The translations under genes and the position numbers were made by a program. Below are positions 62,481 to 64,000 of a DNA stretch of 64,000 nt, in pieces (the stretch's first letter is position 1; the number at the start of each line of letters is the position of its first letter). The stretch lies in contig NZ_CP108454.1 in assembly GCF_036240795.1 (NCBI RefSeq), positions 7,190,001-7,254,000 of the forward strand, in the 5' to 3' direction. The DNA is from Streptomyces sp. NBC_01268 (GTDB lineage: Bacteria; Actinomycetota; Actinomycetes; Streptomycetales; Streptomycetaceae). A model generated the notes under the pieces. It had not been told where the DNA came from. It searched no databases and saw only the letters and a list, made by a program, of their open reading frames with translations.

Positions 62481-62530
62481 GTCCGCGTGCGGCCCTGGGC
62501 CCCTGGGCCGGCAGGGTTCCGCACGCGGAC
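62481..62530 (-). terminator. Terminator of the L28-S14 operon
   Basis: GTCCGCGTGCGG (62481-62492) and CCGCACGCGGAC (62519-62530) are perfect arms, with CCCTG/CAGGG continuing the stem inside. Confidence 0.85.
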
Positions 62531-62558
62531 GAGAGTCGGACCGGTGTCGGGTCCCCTC

Positions 62559-62864
62559 CTACCAGGAGGACTTGACGACCCCTGGCAGGAAGCCGGCGTG
62601 GGCCGCCTCGCGTGTCCGTACGCGGGAGAGGCCGAACCTGCGCAGGTAGCCGCGGGGGCGGCCGTCCACGCTGTCGCGGTTGCGTACGCGCGTGGCGCTG
62701 GCGTCGCGTGGCTGGCGTCGCAACTCCGCGCGTGCGGCGTCCCGTTCGGCCGTCGTGGAGGACGGGCGGCGGATGACGTCCTTGAGTTCGGCCCGCCGGG
62801 CGGCGTACCGCTCGACGGTCTCCCTGCGCTGGTCGTTCTTCGCGATCCTGCTCCGCTTGGCCAT
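62559..62864 (-). CDS. rpsN: 30S ribosomal protein S14, cysteine-free form
   Basis: 101 residues, the long S14 type without the CxxC zinc knuckle (begins [20 protein letters not shown], ends [12 protein letters not shown]). In actinobacteria this copy replaces the zinc-binding S14 in zinc shortage. ATG shares a base with the L28 stop (TGATG). Last gene of the unit. Confidence 0.96.
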   Translation of the reverse strand: MAKRSRIAKNDQRRETVERYAARRAELKDVIRRPSSTTAERDAARAELRRQPRDASATRVRNRDSVDGRPRGYLRRFGLSRVRTREAAHAGFLPGVVKSSW

Positions 62865-63100
62865 CAGACCTTCCCGCCTCGTGCGCGGATGCGTGCCACG
62901 GCGGCCTCGATGCCGATCGCGTCCACCGTCCTGATCGCCCTGGCGCTGAGCGTCAGGCGGACGTGTCGGCCCTCGCCGGCCAGCCAGTAGCGCTTGCGCT
63001 GGACGTTCGGGTCGAAGCGACGCGAGGTGCGTCGGTGGGAGTGGGAGATGGTGTTGCCGAATCCCGTCTTGGCGCCGGTGAGTTGACAGTGGGCTGACAT
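62864..63100 (-). CDS. rpmB: 50S ribosomal protein L28, cysteine-poor form
   Basis: 78 residues. N-terminal [16 protein letters not shown] and [14 protein letters not shown] are standard L28; the CxxC pairs of the zinc-binding form are missing (one Cys only). Divergent from L33 across a candidate Zur box. Confidence 0.96.
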   Translation of the reverse strand: MSAHCQLTGAKTGFGNTISHSHRRTSRRFDPNVQRKRYWLAGEGRHVRLTLSARAIRTVDAIGIEAAVARIRARGGKV

Positions 63101-63156
63101 GGCTGCCGCCACCTTTCCTGCTGGCTCGGTGTGCTGCTCACGGTACGGTATTGGAA

Positions 63157-63173
63157 ATGAAAACCGTTCCCAT
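63157..63173. promoter_or_regulatory. Candidate Zur operator
   Basis: ATGAAAACCGTTCCCAT, a 17-bp dyad of form ATGnnAAC-C-GTTnnCAT, close to the actinobacterial Zur box (TGAAAAnnnTTTTCA type). It lies between the divergent L28 and L33 genes, both expected Zur targets. Confidence 0.65.
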
Positions 63174-63185
63174 ATACTACCGGGC

Positions 63186-63350
63186 ATGGCACGCAACGAG
63201 ATCCGCCCCGTCATCAAGCTCCGCTCCACGGCGGGCACCGGGTTCACCTACGTGACGCGCAAGAACCGGCGCAACGACCCCGACCGCCTGGTGCTCCGCA
63301 AGTACGACCCCGTGGTCGGCCGGCACGTCGACTTCCGCGAAGAGCGCTGA
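63186..63350 (+). CDS. rpmG: 50S ribosomal protein L33, cysteine-free form
   Basis: 54 residues ([20 protein letters not shown] at the start). The four zinc cysteines of the C+ form are absent. ATG at 63186, only 13 bp after the candidate Zur box, so the leader is very short or absent. Confidence 0.96.
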   Translation: MARNEIRPVIKLRSTAGTGFTYVTRKNRRNDPDRLVLRKYDPVVGRHVDFREER

Positions 63351-63401
63351 CCCTCCCCGCCCGACCCGCGAACCCCGACCCCGACCCCGAAAGGTCCTGC
63401 C

Positions 63402-63647
63402 ATGAAGCCCGGAATCCACCCCGCCTACGAGCCCGTCGTCTTCCGCGACCCCGCCTCCGGCACCGCTTTCCTCACCCGCTCCACGATGACCGGCGACAAG
63501 ACCGTCGCATGGGAGGACGGCCACACCTACCCGGTCGTCGACGTCGAGATCTCCTCGGCGAGCCACCCCTTCTCCACGGGCACCGCCCGCGTCCTCGACA
63601 CCGCCGGCCGCGTCGAGAAGTTCCAGCGCCGCTACGGAGCCCGTTGA
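63402..63647 (+). CDS. rpmE2: 50S ribosomal protein L31 type B
   Basis: 81 residues. Type B L31 ([20 protein letters not shown], ending [11 protein letters not shown]), lacking the CxxC of type A. Replaces zinc-bound L31 to free zinc. GAAAGGT upstream of ATG. Its stop shares a base with the next ATG. Confidence 0.96.
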   Translation: MKPGIHPAYEPVVFRDPASGTAFLTRSTMTGDKTVAWEDGHTYPVVDVEISSASHPFSTGTARVLDTAGRVEKFQRRYGAR

Positions 63648-64000
63648 TGGACCGGGGACACCGGATGCCCGTCGTGATCGTCGCCGGGCTCCACGCCGAC
63701 GCCCGCAAGGAAGTCGTCGAACGCCTCCTGCGGACCGTTCCGGGAAGCGTCGCGCTCCACCACGATCTCGCCCGAGCACCCGAGGGCACGGTGCTGCGCC
63801 TCGTCCGCGACGCCTCCGGCACCGTCTCCTGCGGCCACACCCCGCTGGTCAACGACTGTGCCTGCTGCGCGCTGCGCGAAGACCTCGTCCCGGAACTGGA
63901 ACGGATGGCGGACGGCGGTCTGACCCGGCTCGCCGTGGTCGAGCTGTGGGACTCGGTCGAACCGAAGGGCATGGCGGAGGTCATCGCCGCCCACGGCGGC
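63647..64000 (+). CDS. CobW/COG0523-like protein, cut by the window end
   Basis: 118 residues visible. The order of parts matches COG0523 metal chaperones: MPVVIVAGLHADARKEVVER at the start, then LVNDCACCALREDLVPEL, whose CACC equals the family CxCC metal motif. The P-loop position reads GLHADARKE instead of GxxGxGKT, so GTP binding by this site is doubtful. Coupled to L31B by a 1-bp overlap (TGATG), so it should be zinc-regulated and help supply metal in shortage. Confidence 0.85.
   Translation, partial: MDRGHRMPVVIVAGLHADARKEVVERLLRTVPGSVALHHDLARAPEGTVLRLVRDASGTVSCGHTPLVNDCACCALREDLVPELERMADGGLTRLAVVELWDSVEPKGMAEVIAAHGG

Overview
The window is high-GC actinobacterial chromosome and almost certainly Streptomyces. 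The signs are very GC-rich third codon positions, many GTG starts, 4-bp start/stop overlaps, a melC1-melC2 tyrosinase operon, a class F sortase, an RmdA-type c-di-GMP enzyme beside an sdhCAB operon, an egtABCD operon and a Zur-type set of cysteine-free ribosomal proteins. From memory, the order of the sdh, rmdA, ols, egt and thioredoxin blocks resembles the SCO088x-SCO092x arm region of S. coelicolor; this was not checked by alignment. No rRNA, tRNA or CRISPR array was seen.

Layout. 0-9 kb: a cut-off hypothetical gene, an ECF sigma factor coupled to a thioesterase, a CapA lipoprotein, a universal stress protein, a Tat-exported polysaccharide deacetylase, a class F sortase with two convergent wall-protein-like paralogues, and a DUF4239 membrane protein with a Pro-rich partner. 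9-18 kb: a methyltransferase coupled to rmdA, a LysR regulator divergent from sdhCAB, and melC1C2. 18-34.7 kb: a UvrA2-like ATPase with an LLM oxidoreductase, a HAD phosphatase, a dodecin, an orphan sugar-binding lipoprotein under DasR-like operators, olsB-olsA (ornithine lipid), egtABCD (ergothioneine), a PARG-type macrodomain protein, a MazF-like protein, a GH18 protein, a PASTA lipoprotein and a flotillin. 34.7-46.7 kb: an NfeD-like protein, a hydrolase, an MFS transporter divergent from a LacI regulator across a large operator, a thiolase, a thioredoxin with an exact SigR-type promoter, a pyridine-nucleotide oxidoreductase, a degenerate exonuclease-like protein, a TetR regulator divergent from an NCS1 permease, and an amidohydrolase.

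46.7-48.1 kb holds an IS5-family element with clear ends (14-bp inverted repeats, CTAG target duplication). It carries a second gene besides the transposase. It inserted into the base of a terminator shared by the amidohydrolase and a convergent ECF42-like sigma gene, exactly at the amidohydrolase stop codon. 48.1-57 kb: ECF42 sigma and DGPF partner, a cupin, a 1,249-residue secreted propeller/lectin protein, and a DUF305/DUF6153/BNR-lipoprotein group. 57-62.5 kb is a decaying stretch with two multiply frameshifted genes, one of them a CHAT (caspase-like) protease; a TPR gene and a pirin gene lie between them. 62.5-64 kb is a Zur-type divergent cluster (S14, L28 / L33, L31B, CobW-like).

Many regulators sit opposite their likely targets with recognisable operators: LysR/sdh, LacI/MFS, TetR/permease, SigR/thioredoxin, DasR-like/sugar-binding protein, Zur-like/ribosomal proteins. 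The most unusual items are the passenger-carrying IS, the broken CHAT protease with a visible 8-bp slippage duplication, the sortase with its paralogue pair, and the inactivated-looking exonuclease coupled to a flavin disulfide-type oxidoreductase.
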